From NCBI GenBank assembly GCA_037783545.1, contig JBBELK010000970.1, forward strand, positions 1-64,000: a stretch of DNA of 64,000 bases. Direction: 5' to 3'. Made by a program: the position numbers and the translations under genes. Positions 10,809-23,626 of the stretch are shown here, piece by piece (position 1 is the first letter of the stretch; the number at the start of each line of letters is the position of its first letter). Under the pieces are notes generated by a model. The model worked only from the letters and a program-made list of their open reading frames with translations, ran no database searches and was not told the DNA's origin. The stretch comes from Henricia sp. BOLD:AAB3569 (taxonomy: Eukaryota > Echinodermata > Asteroidea > Spinulosida > Echinasteridae).

Positions 10809-13800
10809 TTGCGCACTTGTCCTAAAAAATTGACAGACTTTCGCCGGGAAATGGCAGAGAAATTTCAGAGTTTAGAAGAAAAAAAGGGGTTGGCGCTTCC
10901 TGGATGCTCCCGCAACCTGTGGCTGTCTGTACACACCTCTTTGGTGTATTCCTGACTCGTGCGCATGCTCAGTCCTTCGGACTGTCGTTGACACGGCCCA
11001 GTTTGGGACGGGATTTTGGTCAAAGTGTGGTCCAAACGTCGGCAAATTTGGAGGTCAAAAAATATTCCGACGAACTTCAAATTTTGCATGCTCCAAACAC
11101 TCTATATTGCGCACTTGTCCTAAAAAATTGACAGACTTTCGCCGGGAAATGGCAGAGAAATTTCAGAGTTTAGAAAAAAAAGGGGTTGGCGCTTCCTGGA
11201 TGCTCCCGCAACCTGTGGCTGTCTGTACACACCTCTTTGGTGTATTCCTGACTCGTGCGCATGCTCAGTCCTTCGGACTGTCGTTGACACGGCCCAGTTT
11301 GGGACGGGATTTTGGTCAAAGTGTGGTCCAAACGTCGGCAAATTTGGAGGTCAACAAATATTCCGACGAACTTCAAATTTGCACGCTCCAAACACTCTAT
11401 ATTGCGCACTTGTCCTAACAAATTGACAGACTTTCGCCGGGAAATGGCAGAGAAATTTAAGAGTTTAGAAAAAAAAGGGGTTGGCGCTTCCTGGATGCTC
11501 CCGCAACCTGTGGCTGTCTGTACACACCTCTTTGGTGTATTCCTGACTCGTGCGCATGCTCAGTCCTTCGGACTGTCGTTGACACGGCCCAGTTTGGGAC
11601 GGGATTTTGGTCAAAGTGTGGTCCAAACGTCGGCAAATTTGGAGGTCAAAAAATATTCCGACGAACTTCAAATTTTGCATGCTTCAAACACTCTATATTG
11701 CGCACTTGTCCTAAAAAATTGACAGACTTTCGCCGGGAAATGGCAGAGAAATTTCAGAGTTTAGAAAAAAAAGGGGTTGGCGCTTCCTGGATGCTCCCGC
11801 AACCTGTGGCTGTCTGTACACACCTCTTTGGTGTATTCCTGACTCGTGCGCATGCTCAGTCCTTCGGACTGTCGTTGACACGGCCCAGTTTGGGACGGGA
11901 TTTTGGTCAAAGTGTGGTCCAAACGTCGGCAAATTTGGAGGTCAAACAATATTCCGACGAACTTCAAATTTTGCATGCTCCAAACACTCTATATTGCGCA
12001 CTTGTCCTAAAAAATTGACAGACTTTCGCCGGGAAATGGCAGAGAAATTTCAGAGTTTAGAAAAAAAAGGGGTTGGCGCTTCCTGGATGCTCCCGCAACC
12101 TGTGGCTGTCTGTACACACCTCTTTGGTGTATTCCTGACTCGTGCGCATGCTCAGTCCTTCGGACTGTCGTTGACACGGCCCAGTTTGGGACGGGATTTT
12201 GGTCAAAGTGTGGTCCAAACGTCGGCAAATTTGGAGGTCAACAAATATTCCGACGAACTTCAAATTTTGCATGCTCCAAACACTCTATATTGCGCACTTG
12301 TCCTAAACAATTGACAGACTTTCGCCGGGAAATGGCAGAGAAATTTCAGAGTTTAGAAAAAAAAGGGGTTGGCGCTTCCTGGATGCTCCCGCAACCTGTG
12401 GCTGTCTGTACACACCTCTTTGGTGTATTCCTGACTCGTGCGCATGCTCAGTCCTTCGGACTGTCGTTGACACGGCCCAGTTTGGGACGGGATTTTGGTC
12501 AAAGTGTGGTCCAAACGTCGGCAAATTTGGAGGTCAAAAAATATTCCGACGAACTTCAAATTTTGCATGCTCCAAACACTCTATATTGCGCACTTGTTCT
12601 AAAAAATTGACAGACTTTCGCCGGGAAATGGCAGAGAAATTTCAGAGTTTAGAAAAAAAAGGGGTTGGCGCTTCCTGGATGCTCCCGCAACCTGTGGCTG
12701 TCTGTACACACCTCTTTGGTATATTCCTGACTCGTGCGCATGCTCAGTCCTTCGGACTGTCGTTGACACGGCCCAGTTTGGGACGGGATTTTGGTCAAAG
12801 TGTGGTCCAAACGTCGGCAAATTTGGAGGTCAAAAAATATTCCGACGAACTTCAAATTTTGCAAGCTCCAAACACTCTATATTGCGCACTTGTCCTAAAA
12901 AATTGACAGACTTTCGCCGGGAAATGGCAGAGAAATTTCAGAGTTTAGAAGAAAAAAAGGGGTTGGCGCTTCCTGGATGCTCCCGCAACCTGTGGCTGTC
13001 TGTACACACCTCTTTGGTGTATTCCTGACTCGTGCGCATGCTCAGTCCTTCGGACTGTCGTTGACACGGCCCAGTTTGGGACGGGATTTTGGTCAAAGTG
13101 TGGTCCAAACGTCGGCAAATTTGGAGGTCAAAAAATATTCCGACGAACTTCAAATTTTGCATGCTCCAAACACTCTATATTGCGCACTTGTCCTAAAAAA
13201 TTGACAGACTTTCGCCGGGAAATGGCAGAGAAATTTCAGAGTTTAGAAAAAAAAGGGGTTGGCGCTTCCTGGATGCTCCCGCAACCTGTGGCTGTCTGTA
13301 CACACCTCTTTGGTGTATTCCTGACTCGTGCGCATGCTCAGTCCTTCGGACTGTCGTTGACACGGCCCAGTTTGGGACGGGATTTTGGTCAAAGTGTGGT
13401 CCAAACGTCGGCAAATTTGGAGGTCAACAAATATTCCGACGAACTTCAAATTTGCACGCTCCAAACACTCTATATTGCGCACTTGTCCTAACAAATTGAC
13501 AGACTTTCGCCGGGAAATGGCAGAGAAATTTAAGAGTTTAGAAAAAAAAGGGGTTGGCGCTTCCTGGATGCTCCCGCAACCTGTGGCTGTCTGTACACAC
13601 CTCTTTGGTGTATTCCTGACTCGTGCGCATGCTCAGTCCTTCGGACTGTCGTTGACACGGCCCAGTTTGGGACGGGATTTTGGTCAAAGTGTGGTCCAAA
13701 CGTCGGCAAATTTGGAGGTCAAAAAATATTCCGACGAACTTCAAATTTTGCATGCTTCAAACACTCTATATTGCGCACTTGTCCTAAAAAATTGACAGAC

Positions 13801-14658
13801 TTTCGCCGGAAAATGGCAGAGAAATTTCAGAGTTTAGAAAAAAAAGGGGTTGGCGCTTCCTGGATGCTCCCGCAACCTGTGGCTGTCTGTACACACCTCT
13901 TTGGTGTATTCCTGACTCGTGCGCATGCTCAGTCCTTCGGACTGTCGTTGACACGGCCCAGTTTGGGACGGGATTTTGGTCAAAGTGTGGTCCAAACGTC
14001 GGCAAATTTGGAGGTCAAACAATATTCCGACGAACTTCAAATTTTGCATGCTCCAAACACTCTATATTGCGCACTTGTCCTAAAAAATTGACAGACTTTC
14101 GCCGGGAAATGGCAGAGAAATTTCAGAGTTTAGAAAAAAAAGGGGTTGGCGCTTCCTGGATGCTCCCGCAACCTGTGGCTGTCTGTACACACCTCTTTGG
14201 TGTATTCCTGACTCGTGCGCATGCTCAGTCCTTCGGACTGTCGTTGACACGGCCCAGTTTGGGACGGGATTTTGGTCAAAGTGTGGTCCAAACGTCGGCA
14301 AATTTGGAGGTCAACAAATATTCCGACGAACTTCAAATTTTGCATGCTCCAAACACTCTATATTGCGCACTTGTCCTAAACAATTGACAGACTTTCGCCG
14401 GGAAATGGCAGAGAAATTTCAGAGTTTAGAAAAAAAAGGGGTTGGCGCTTCCTGGATGCTCCCGCAACCTGTGGCTGTCTGTACACACCTCTTTGGTGTA
14501 TTCCTGACTCGTGCGCATGCTCAGTCCTTCGGACTGTCGTTGACACGGCCCAGTTTGGGACGGGATTTTGGTCAAAGTGTGGTCCAAACGTCGGCAAATT
14601 TGGAGGTCAAACAATATTCCGACGATTTTCAAATTTTGCATGCTCCAAACACTCTATA
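10513..14658. repeat. Seven-monomer higher-order repeat, two copies (2073 bp each)
   Basis: 10513-12585 and 12586-14658 share an ordered set of variants at an offset of exactly 2073: TTGTTCT with GGTATATTCC and TTGCAAGCTCC in unit 1, TTTAGAAGAAAAAAAGG in unit 2, CAAATTTGCACGC then CCTAACAAATTG, GAAATTTAAGAG, GTCAAACAATATT, and CCTAAACAATTG. The copies differ at very few bases (for example CGCCGGAAAATGG near 13804 only in copy two) until the last monomer, which is a different variant. This is a recent block duplication. Confidence 0.85.
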
Positions 14659-15546
14659 TTGCGCACTTGTCCTAAAAAATTGACAGACTTTCGCCTGGAA
14701 ATGGCAGAGAAATTTCAGAGTTTAGAAAAAAAAGGGGTTGGCGCTTCCTGGATGCTCCCGCAACCTGTGGCTGTCTGTACACACCTCTTTGGTGTATTCC
14801 TGACTCGTGCGCATGCTCAGTCCTTCGGACTGTCGTTGACACGGCCCAGTTTGGGACGGGATTTTGGTCAAAGTGTGGTCCAAACGTCGGCAAATTTGGA
14901 GTTCAAAAAATATTCCGACGAACTTCAAATTTTGCATGCTTCAAACACTCTATATTGCGCACTTGTCCTAAAAAATTGACAGACTTTCGCCGGGAAATGG
15001 CAGAGAAATTTCAGAGTTTAGAAAAAAAAGGGGTTGGCGCTTCCTGGATGCTCCCGCAACCTGTGGCTGTCTGTACACACCTCTTTGGTGTATTCCTGAC
15101 TCGTGCGCATGCTCAGTCCTTCGGACTGTCGTTGACACGGCCCAGTTTGGGACGGGATTTTGGTCAAAGTGTGGTCCAAACGTCGGCAAATTTGGAGGTC
15201 AACAAATATTCCGACGAACTTCAAATTTTGCATGCTCCAAACACTCTATATTGCGCACTTGTCCTAAACAATTGACAGACTTTCGCCGGGAAATGGCAGA
15301 GAAATTTCAGAGTTTAGAAAAAAAAGGGGTTGGCGCTTCCTGGATGCTCCCGCAACCTGTGGCTGTCTGTACACACCTCTTTGGTGTATTCCTGACTCGT
15401 GCGCATGCTCAGTCCTTCGGACTGTCGTTGACACGGCCCAGTTTGGGACGGGATTTTGGTCAAAGTGTTGTCCAAACGTCGGCAAATTTGGAGGTCAAAA
15501 AATATTCCGACGAACTTCAAATTGTGCATGCTCCAAACACTGTATA

Positions 15547-17330
15547 TTGCGCACTTGTCCTAAAAAATTGACAGACTTTCGCCGGGAAATGGCAGAGAAA
15601 TTTCAGAGTTTAGAAAAAAAAGGGGTTGGCGCTTCCTGGATGCTCCCGCAACCTGTGGCTGTCTGTACACACCTCTTTGGTGTATTCCTGACTCGTGCGC
15701 ATGCTCAGTCCTTCGGACTGTCGTTGACACGGCCCAGTTTGGGACGGGATTTTGGTCAAAGTGTGGTCCAAACGTCGGCAAATTTGGAGGTCAACAAATA
15801 TTCCGACGAACTTCAAATTTTGCACGCTCCAAACACTCTATATTGCGCACTTGTCCTAAAAAATTGACAGACTTTCGCCAGGAAATGGCAGAGAAATTTC
15901 AGAGTTTAGAAAAAAAATGGGTTGGCGCTTCCTGGATGCTCCCGCAACCTGTGGCTGTCTGTACACACCTCTTTGGTGTATTCCTGACTCGTGCGCATGC
16001 TCAGTCCTTCGGACTGTCGTTGACACGGCCCAGTTTGGGACGGGATTTTGGTCAAAGTGTGGTCCAAACGTCGGCAAATTTGGAGGTCAACAAATATTCC
16101 GACGAACTTCAAATTTTGCACGCTCCAAACACTCTATATTGCGCACTTGTCCTAAAAAATTGACAGACTTTCGCCAGGAAATGGCAGAGAAATTTCAGAG
16201 TTTAGAAAGAAAAAAAGGGGTTGGCGCTTCCTGGATGCTCCCGCAACCTGTGGCTGTCTGTACACACCTCTTTGGTGTATTCCTGACTCGTGCGCATGCT
16301 CAGTCCTTCGGACTGTCGTTGACACGGCCCAGTTTGGGACGGGATTTTGGTCAAAGTGTTGTCCAAACGTCGGCAAATTTGGAGGTCAAAAAATATTCCG
16401 ACGAACTTCAAATTGTGCATGCTCCAAACACTGTATATTGCGCACTTGTCCTAAAAAATTGACAGACTTTCGCCGGGAAATGGCAGAGAAATTTCAGAGT
16501 TTAGAAAAAAAAAGGGGTTGGCGCTTCCTGGATGCTCCCGCAACCTGTGGCTGTCTGTACACACCTCTTTGGTGTATTCCTGACTCGTGCGCATGCTCAG
16601 TCCTTCGGACTGTCGTTGACACGGCCCAGTTTGGGACGGGATTTTGGTCAAAGTGTGGTCCAAACGTCGGCAAATTTGGAGGTCAACAAATATTCCGACG
16701 AACTTCAAATTTTGCACGCTCCAAACACTCTATATTGCGCACTTGTCCTAAAAAATTGACAGACTTTCGCCAGGAAATGGCAGAGAAATTTCAGAGTTTA
16801 GAAAAAAAAAGGGGTTGGCGCTTCCTGGATGCTCCCGCAACCTGTGGCTGTCTGTACACACCTCTTTGGTGTATTCCTGACTCGTGCGCATGCTCAGTCC
16901 TTCGGACTGTCGTTGACACGGCCCAGTTTGGGACGGGATTTTGGTCAAAGTGTGGTCCAAACGTCGGCAAATTTGGAGGTCAACAAATATTCCGACGAAC
17001 TTCAAATTTTGCACGCTCCAAACACTCTATATTGCGCACTTGTCCTAAAAAATTGACAGACTTTCGCCAGGAAATGGCAGAGAAATTTCAGAGTTTAGAA
17101 AGAAAAAAAGGGGTTGGCGCTTCCTGGATGCTCCCGCAACCTGTGGCTGTCTGTACACACCTCTTTGGTGTATTCCTGACTCGTGCGCATGCTCAGTCCT
17201 TCGGACTGTCGTTGACACGGCCCAGTTTGGGACGGGATTTTGGTCAAAGTGTTGTCCAAACGTCGGCAAATTTGGAGGTCAAAAAATATTTCGACGAACT
17301 TCAAATTTTGCATGCTCCAAACACTCTATA
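15547..17330. repeat. Three-monomer higher-order repeat, two copies (~892 bp each)
   Basis: Units 15547, 15843 and 16139 are repeated as 16438, 16735 and 17032. The marks are GTCAACAAATATTCC with CACGCTCC in the first two, TTCGCCAGGAAATGG in the second and third, and TTTAGAAAGAAAAAAAGG with GTGTTGTCC in the third. The related 6739-7629 block has one copy only, so the extra trimer is local to this site. Confidence 0.75.
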
Positions 17331-17923
17331 TTGCGCACTTGTCCTAAAAAATTGACAGACTTTCGCCGGGAAATGGCAGAGAAATTTCAGAGTTTAGAAA
17401 AAAAAGGGGTTGGCGCTTCCTGGATGCTCCCGCAACCTGTGGCTGTCTGTACACACCTCTTTGGTGTATTCCTGACTCGTGCGCATGCTCAGTCCTTCGG
17501 ACTGTCGTTGACACGGCCCAGTTTGGGACGGGATTTTGGTCAAAGTGTGGTCCAAACGTCGGCAAATTTGGAGGTCAAAAAATATTCCGACGAACTTCAA
17601 ATTTTGCATGCTCCAAACACTCTATATTGCGCACTTATCCTAAAAAATTGACAGACTTTCGCCGGGAAATGGCAGAGAAATTTCAGAGTTTAGAAAAAAA
17701 AGGGGGTTGGCGCTTCCTGGATGCTCCCGCAACCTGTGGCTGTCTGTACACACCTCTTTGGTGTATTCCTGACTCGTGCGCATGCTCAGTCCTTCGGACT
17801 GTCGTTGACACGGCCCAGTTTGGGACGGGATTTTGGTCAAAGTGTGGTCCAAACGTCGGCAAATTTGGAGGTCAAAAAATATTCCGACGAACTTCAAATT
17901 TTGCATGCTCCAAACACTCTATA

Positions 17924-18141
17924 TTGCGCACTTGTCCTAAAAAATTGACAGACTTTCGCTGGGAAATGGCAGAGAAATTTCAGAGTTTAGACAAAAAAGG
18001 GGTTGGCGCTTCCTGGATGCTCCCGCAACCTGTGGCTGTCTGTACACACCTCTTTGGTGTATTCCTGACTCGTGCGCAAATTTGGAGGTCAAAAAAATAT
18101 TCCGACGAACTTCAAATTTTGCAGGCTCCAAACACTCTATA
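17924..18141. repeat. Family A monomer with 79 bp internal deletion (copy 3)
   Basis: Identical joint. It has TTCGCTGGG like copy 2 and GCAGGCTCC at its end like copy 1, and is followed by the same GTATTCCTGTCTCG unit that follows copy 1. It looks like a join between a block copied from the 8 kb region and one copied from the 2 kb region. Confidence 0.85.
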
Positions 18142-21100
18142 TTGCGCACTTGTCCTAAAAAATTGACAGACTTTCGCCGGGAAATGGCAGAGAAATTTCA
18201 GAGTTTAGAAAAAAAAGGGGTTGGCGCTTCCTGGATGCTCCCGCAACCTGTGGCTGTCTGTACACACCTCTTTGGTGTATTCCTGTCTCGTGCGCATGCT
18301 CAGTCCTTCGGACTGTCGTTGACACGGCCCAGTTTGGGACGGGATTTTGGTCAAAGTGTGGTCCAAACGTCGGCAAATTTGGAGGTCAAAAAATATTCCG
18401 ACGAACTTCAAATTTTGCATGCTCCAAACACTCTATATTGCGCACTTGTCCTAAAAAATTGACAGACTTTCGCCGGGAAATGGCAGAGAAATTTCAGAGT
18501 TTAGAAAAAAAAAGGGGTTGGCGCTTCCTGGATGCTCCCGCAACCTGTGGCTGTCTGTACACACCTCTTTGGTGCATTCCTGACTCGTGCGCATGCTCAG
18601 TCCTTCGGACTGTCGTTGACACGGCCCAGTTTGGGACGGGATTTTGGTCAAAGTGTGGTCCAAACGTCGGCAAATTTGGAGGTCAAAAAATATTCCGACG
18701 AACTTCAAATTTTGCATGCTCCAAACACTCTATATTGCGCACTTGTCCTAAAAAATTGACAGACTTTCGCCGGGAAATGGCAGAGAAATTTCAGAGTTTA
18801 GAACAAAAAGGGGGTTGGCGCTTCCTGGATGCTCCCGCAACCTGTGGCTGTCTGTACACACCTCTTTGGTGTATTCCTGACTCGTGCGCATGCTTAGTCC
18901 TTCGGACTGTCGTTGACACGGCCCAGTTTGGGACGGGATTTTGGTCAAAGTGTGGTCCAAACGTCGGCAAATTTGGAGGTCAAAAAATATTCCGACGAAC
19001 TTCAAATTGTGCATGCTCCAAACACTCTATATTGCGCACTTGTCCTAAAAAATTGACAGACTTTCGCCGGGAAATGGCAGAAAAATTTCAGAGTTTAGAA
19101 AAAAAAGGGGTTGGCGCTTCCTGGATGCTCCCGCAACCTGTGGCTGTCTGTACACACCTCTTTGGTATATTCCTGACTCGTGCGCATGCTCAGTCCTTCG
19201 GACTGTCGTTGACACGACCCAGTTTGGGACGGGATTTTGGTCAAAGTGTGGTCCAAACGTCGGCAAATTTGGAGGTCAAAAAATATTCCGACGAACTTCA
19301 AATTTTGCATGCTCCAAACACTCTATATTGCGCACTTGTCCTAAAAAATTGACAGACTTTCGCCGGGAAATGGCAGAGAAATTTCAGAGTTTAGAAAAAA
19401 AAGGGGTTGGCGCTTCCTGGATGCTCCCGCAACCTGCGGCTGTCTGTACACACCTCTTTGGTGTATTCCTGACTCGTGCGCATGCTCAGTCCTTCGGACT
19501 GTCGTTGACACGGCCCAGTTTGGGACGGGATTTTGGTCAAAGTGTGGTCCAAACGTCGGCAAATTTGGAGGTCAAAAAATATTCCGACGAACTTCAAATT
19601 TTGCATGCTCCTAACACTCTATATTGCGCACTTGTCCTAAAAAATTGACAGACTTTCGCCGGGAAATGGCAGAGAAATTTCAGAGTTTAGAAAAAAAAGG
19701 GGTTGGCGCTTCCTGGATGCTCCCGCAACCTGTGGCTGTCTGTACACACCTCTTTGGTGTATTCCTGACTCGTGCGCATGCTCAGTCCCTCGGACTGTCG
19801 TTGACACGGCCCAGTTTGGGACGGGATTTTGGTCATAGTGTGGTCCAAACGTCGGCAAATTTGGAGGTCAAAAAATATTCCGACGAACTTCAAATTTTGC
19901 ATGCTCCAAACACTCTATATTGCGCACTTGTCCTAAAAAAATGACAGACTTTCGCCGGGAAATGGCAGAGAAATTTCAGAGTTTAGAAAAAAAAGGGGTT
20001 GGCGCTTCCTGGATGCTCCCGCAACCTGTGGCTGTCTGTACACACCTCTTTGGTATATTCCTGACTCGTGCGCATGCTCAGTCCTTCGGACTGTCGTTGA
20101 CACGGCCCAGTTTGGGACGGGATTTTGGTCAAAGTGTGGTCCAAACGTCGGCAAATTTGGAGGTCAAAAAATATTCCGACGAACTTCAAATTTTGCAAGC
20201 TCCAAACACTCTATATTGCGCACTTGTCCTAAAAAATTGACAGACTTTCGCCAGGAAATGGCAGAGAAATTTCAGAGTTTAGAAAAAAAAGGGGTTGGCG
20301 CTTCCTGGATGCTCCCGCAACCTGTGGCTGTCTGTACACACCTCTTTGGTGTATTCCTGACTCGTGCGCATGCTCAGTCCTTGGGACTGTCGTTGACACG
20401 GCCCAGTTTGGGACGGGATTTTGGTCAAAGTGTGGTCCAAACGTCGGCAAATTTGGAGGTCAAAAAATATTCCGACGAACTTCAAATTTTGCATGCTCCA
20501 AACACTCTATATTGCGCACTTGTCCTAAAAAATTGACAGACTTTCGCCGGGAAATGGCAGAGAAATTTCAGAGTTTAGAAAAAAAAGGGGTTGGCGCTTC
20601 CTGGATGCTCCCGCAACCTGTGGCTGTCTGTACACACCTCTTTGGTGTATTCCTGACTCGTGCGCATGCTCAGTCCTTGGGACTGTCGTTGACACGGCCC
20701 AGTTTGGGACGGGATTTTGGTCAAAGTGTGGTCCAAACGTCGGCAAATTTGGAGGTCAAAAAATATTCCGACGAACTTCAAATTTTGCATGCTCCAAACA
20801 CTCTATATTGCGCACTTGTCCTAACAAATTGATAGACTTTCGCCGGGAAATGGCAGAGAAATTTCAGAGTTTAGAAAAAAAAGGGGTTGGCGCTTCCTGG
20901 ATGCTCCCGCAACCTGTGGCTGTCTGTACACACCTCTTTGGTGTATTCCTGACTCGTGCGCATGCTCAGTCCTTCGGACTGTCGTTGACACGGCCCAGTT
21001 TGGGACGGGATTTTGGTCAAAGTGTGGTCCAAACGTCGGCAAATTTGGAGGTCAAAAAATATTCCGACGAACTTCAAATTGTGCATGCTCCAAACACTCT

Positions 21101-23506
21101 ATATTGCGCACTTGTCCTAAAAAATTGACAGACTTTCGCCGGGAAATGGCAGAGAAATTTCAGAGTTTAGAAAAAAAAGGGGTTGGCGCTTCCTGGATGC
21201 TCCCGCAACCTGTGGCTGTCTGTACACACCTCTTTGGTGTATTCCTGACTCGTGCGCATGCTCAGTCCTTCGGACTGTCGTTGACACGGCCCAGTTTGGG
21301 ACGGGATTTTGGTCAAAGTGTGGTCCAAACGTCGGCAAATTTGGAGGTCAAAAAATATTCCGACGAACTTCAAATTGTGCATGCTCCAAACACTCTATAT
21401 TGCGCACTTGTCCTAAAAAATTGACAGACTTTCGCCGGGAAATGGCAGAGAAATTTCAGAGTTTAGAAAAAAAAGGGGTTGGCGCTTCCTGGATGCTCCC
21501 GCAACCTGTGGCTGTCTGTACACACCTCTTTGGTGTATTCCTGACTCGTGCGCATGCTCAGTCCTTCGGACTGTCGTTGACACGGCCCAGTTTGGGACGG
21601 GATTTTGGCCAAAGTGTGGTCCAAACGTCGGCAAATTTGGAGGTCACAAAATATTCCGACGAACTTCAAATTTTGCATGCTCCAAACACTCTATATTGCG
21701 CACTTGTCCTAAAAAATTGACAGACTTTCGCCGGGAAATGGCAGAGAAATTTCAGAGTTTAGAAAAAAAAGGGGTTGGCGCTTCCTGGATGCTCCCGCAA
21801 CCTGTGGCTGTCTGTACACACCTCTTTGGTGTATTCCTGACTCGTGCGCATGCTCAGTCCTTCGGACTGTCGTTGACACGGCCCAGTTTGGGACGGGATT
21901 TTGGTCAAAGTGTGGTCCAAACGTCGGCAAATTTGGAGGTCAACAAATATTCCGACGAACTTCAAATTTTGCACGCTCCAAACACTCTATATTGCGCACT
22001 TGTCCTAAAAAATTGACAGACTTTCGCCGGGAAATGGCAGAGAAATTTCAGAGTTTAGAAAAAAAAAGGGGTTGGCGCTTCCTGGATGCTCCCGCAACCT
22101 GTGGCTGTCTGTACACACCTCTTTGGTGTATTCCTGACTCGTGCGCATGCTCAGTCCTTCGGACTGTCGTTGACGCGGCCCAGTTTGGGACGGGATTTTG
22201 GTCAAAGTGTGGTCCAAACGTCGGCAAATTTGGAGGTCAAAAAATATTCCGACGAACTTCAAATTTTGCATGCTCCAAACACTCTATATTGCGCACTTGT
22301 CCTAAAAAATTGACAGACTTTCGCCGGGAAATGGCAGAGAAATTTCAGAGTTTAGAAAAAAAAGGGGTTGGCGCTTCCTGGATGCTCCCGCAACCTGTGG
22401 CTGTCTGTACACACCTCTTTGGTGTATTCCTGACTCGTGCGCATGCTCAGTCCTTCGGACTGTCGTTGACACGGCCCAGTTTGGGACGGGATTTTGGTCA
22501 AAGTGTGGTCCAAACGTCGGCAAATTTGGAGGTCAACAAATATTCCGACGAACTTCAAATTTTGCATGCTCCAAACACTCTATATTGCGCACTTGTCCTA
22601 AAAAATTGACAGACTTTCGCCGGGAAATGGCAGAGAAATTTCAGAGTTTAGAAAAAAAAGGGGTTGGCGCTTCCTGGATGCTCCCGCAACCTGTGGCTGT
22701 CTGTACACACCTCTTTGGTGTATTCCTGACTCGTGCGCATGCTCAGTCCTTCGGACTGTCGTTGACACGGCCCAGTTTGGGACGGGATTTTGGTCAAAGT
22801 GTGGTCCAAACGTCGGCAAATTTGGAGGTCAACAAATATTTCGACGAACTTCAAATTTTGCACGCTCCAAACACTCTATATTGCGCACTTGTCCTAAAAA
22901 ATTGACAGACTTTCGCCGGGAAATGGCAGAGAAATTTCAGAGTTTAGAAAAAAAAGGGGTTGGCGCTTCCTGGATGCTCCCGCAACCTGTGGCTGTCTGT
23001 ACACACCTCTTTGGTGTATTCCTCACTCGTGCGCATGCTCAGTCCTTCGGACTGTCGTTGACGCGGCCCAGTTTGGGACGGGATTTTGGTCAAAGTGTGG
23101 TCCAAACGTCGGCAAATTTGGAGGTCAAAAAATATTCCGACGAACTTCAAATTTTGCATGCTCCAAACACTCTATATTGCGCACTTGTCCTAAAAAATTT
23201 ACAGACTTTCGCCGGGAAATGGCAGAGAAATTTCAGAGTTTAGAAAAAAAAGGGGTTGGCGCTTCCTGGATGCTCCCGCAACCTGTGGCTGTCTGTACAC
23301 ACCTCTTTGGTGTATTCCTGACTCGTGCGCATGCTCAGTCCTTCGGACTGTCGTTGACACGGCCCAGTTTGGGACGGGATTTTGGTCAAAGTGTGGTCCA
23401 AACGTCGGCAAATTTGGAGGTCAACAAATATTCCGACGAACTTCAAATTTTGCACGCTCCAAACACTCTATATTGCGCACTTGTCCTAAAAAATTGACAG
23501 ACTTTC

Positions 23507-23526
23507 AGTTCAGTTCAGTTCAGTTC
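23507..23526 (-). repeat. LINE 3' terminal microsatellite, 4 x AGTTC (GAACT on sense strand)
   Basis: Four perfect AGTTC units lie between the satellite sequence GACTTTC (ending at 23506) and the AATAAA signal. The last satellite C makes the left junction ambiguous by one base. Short tandem tails in place of poly(A) are characteristic of CR1/L2-like elements. Confidence 0.8.
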
Positions 23527-23528
23527 AC

Positions 23529-23534
23529 TTTATT
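23529..23534 (-). promoter_or_regulatory. AATAAA polyadenylation-type signal of the LINE
   Basis: TTTATT on the plus strand reads AATAAA on the LINE sense strand. It sits directly before the terminal GAACT-type repeats. Its place at the very 3' end of the element supports the orientation given to the LINE. Confidence 0.6.
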
Positions 23535-23585
23535 TCCATACACAATAATTGACATATTTATAAATACAGATTTTTAATGTATGGA

Positions 23586-23626
23586 GGGATCCCAAAAAAA
23601 GCAGAGCTTGTCGAGTTTGGGAACCC
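23586..23626 (-). promoter_or_regulatory. Hairpin in LINE 3' UTR
   Basis: GGGATCCCAAA at 23586-23596 pairs with TTTGGGAACCC at 23616-23626 at 10 of 11 positions. The 19-base loop holds a second perfect small hairpin (AAGC 23599-23602, AGA, GCTT 23606-23609). A nested stem-loop close to the 3' end fits the 3' recognition structures known for some LINEs. The pairing is seen in the sequence; the role is inference. Confidence 0.6.

Larger units (their letters stand above)
14659..19919. repeat. Mosaic of blocks shared with 2-9 kb of the same array
   Basis: Variant order shows four joined pieces. 14659-16437 matches 5850-7629 (offset ~8808, e.g. CGCCTGGAAATGG, GTGCATGCTCCAAACACTG). 17331-18141 matches 7630-8440 (offset 9701, e.g. 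GCACTTATCC). 18142 to ~19327 matches 2294 to ~3479 (offset 15848, e.g. CCTGTCTCG, GGTGCATTCC, CATGCTTAGTCC). 19328-19919 matches 8737-9328 (offset 10591, e.g. CCTGCGGCTG, CTCCTAACAC). Limits are good to about one monomer. Confidence 0.7.
1..23506. repeat. Family A satellite array, left part (~296 bp monomer, ~79 copies)
   Basis: Head-to-tail copies of one ~296 bp unit, all in the same orientation, with no spacer. A typical unit runs 299-594. Seen directly: unit starts at 3, 299, 595, 891 and 1187, and so on at steps of 296, or 297 where the A-tract is one base longer. Family A marks are TTTAG followed by A7-A10 then GGGG, TTGGCGCTTCCTGGATG, CTGTACACACC, GGTGTATTCC, GACACGGCCC, GGGATTTTGG, GTCAAAAAATATTCC and CCAAACACTC. 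Copies differ by only a few substitutions, so the array is well homogenised. The array runs off the left edge of the window. Satellite arrays of this kind are usually found at centromeres, pericentromeres or subtelomeres; nothing here shows which. No gene is seen inside it. Confidence 0.97.
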
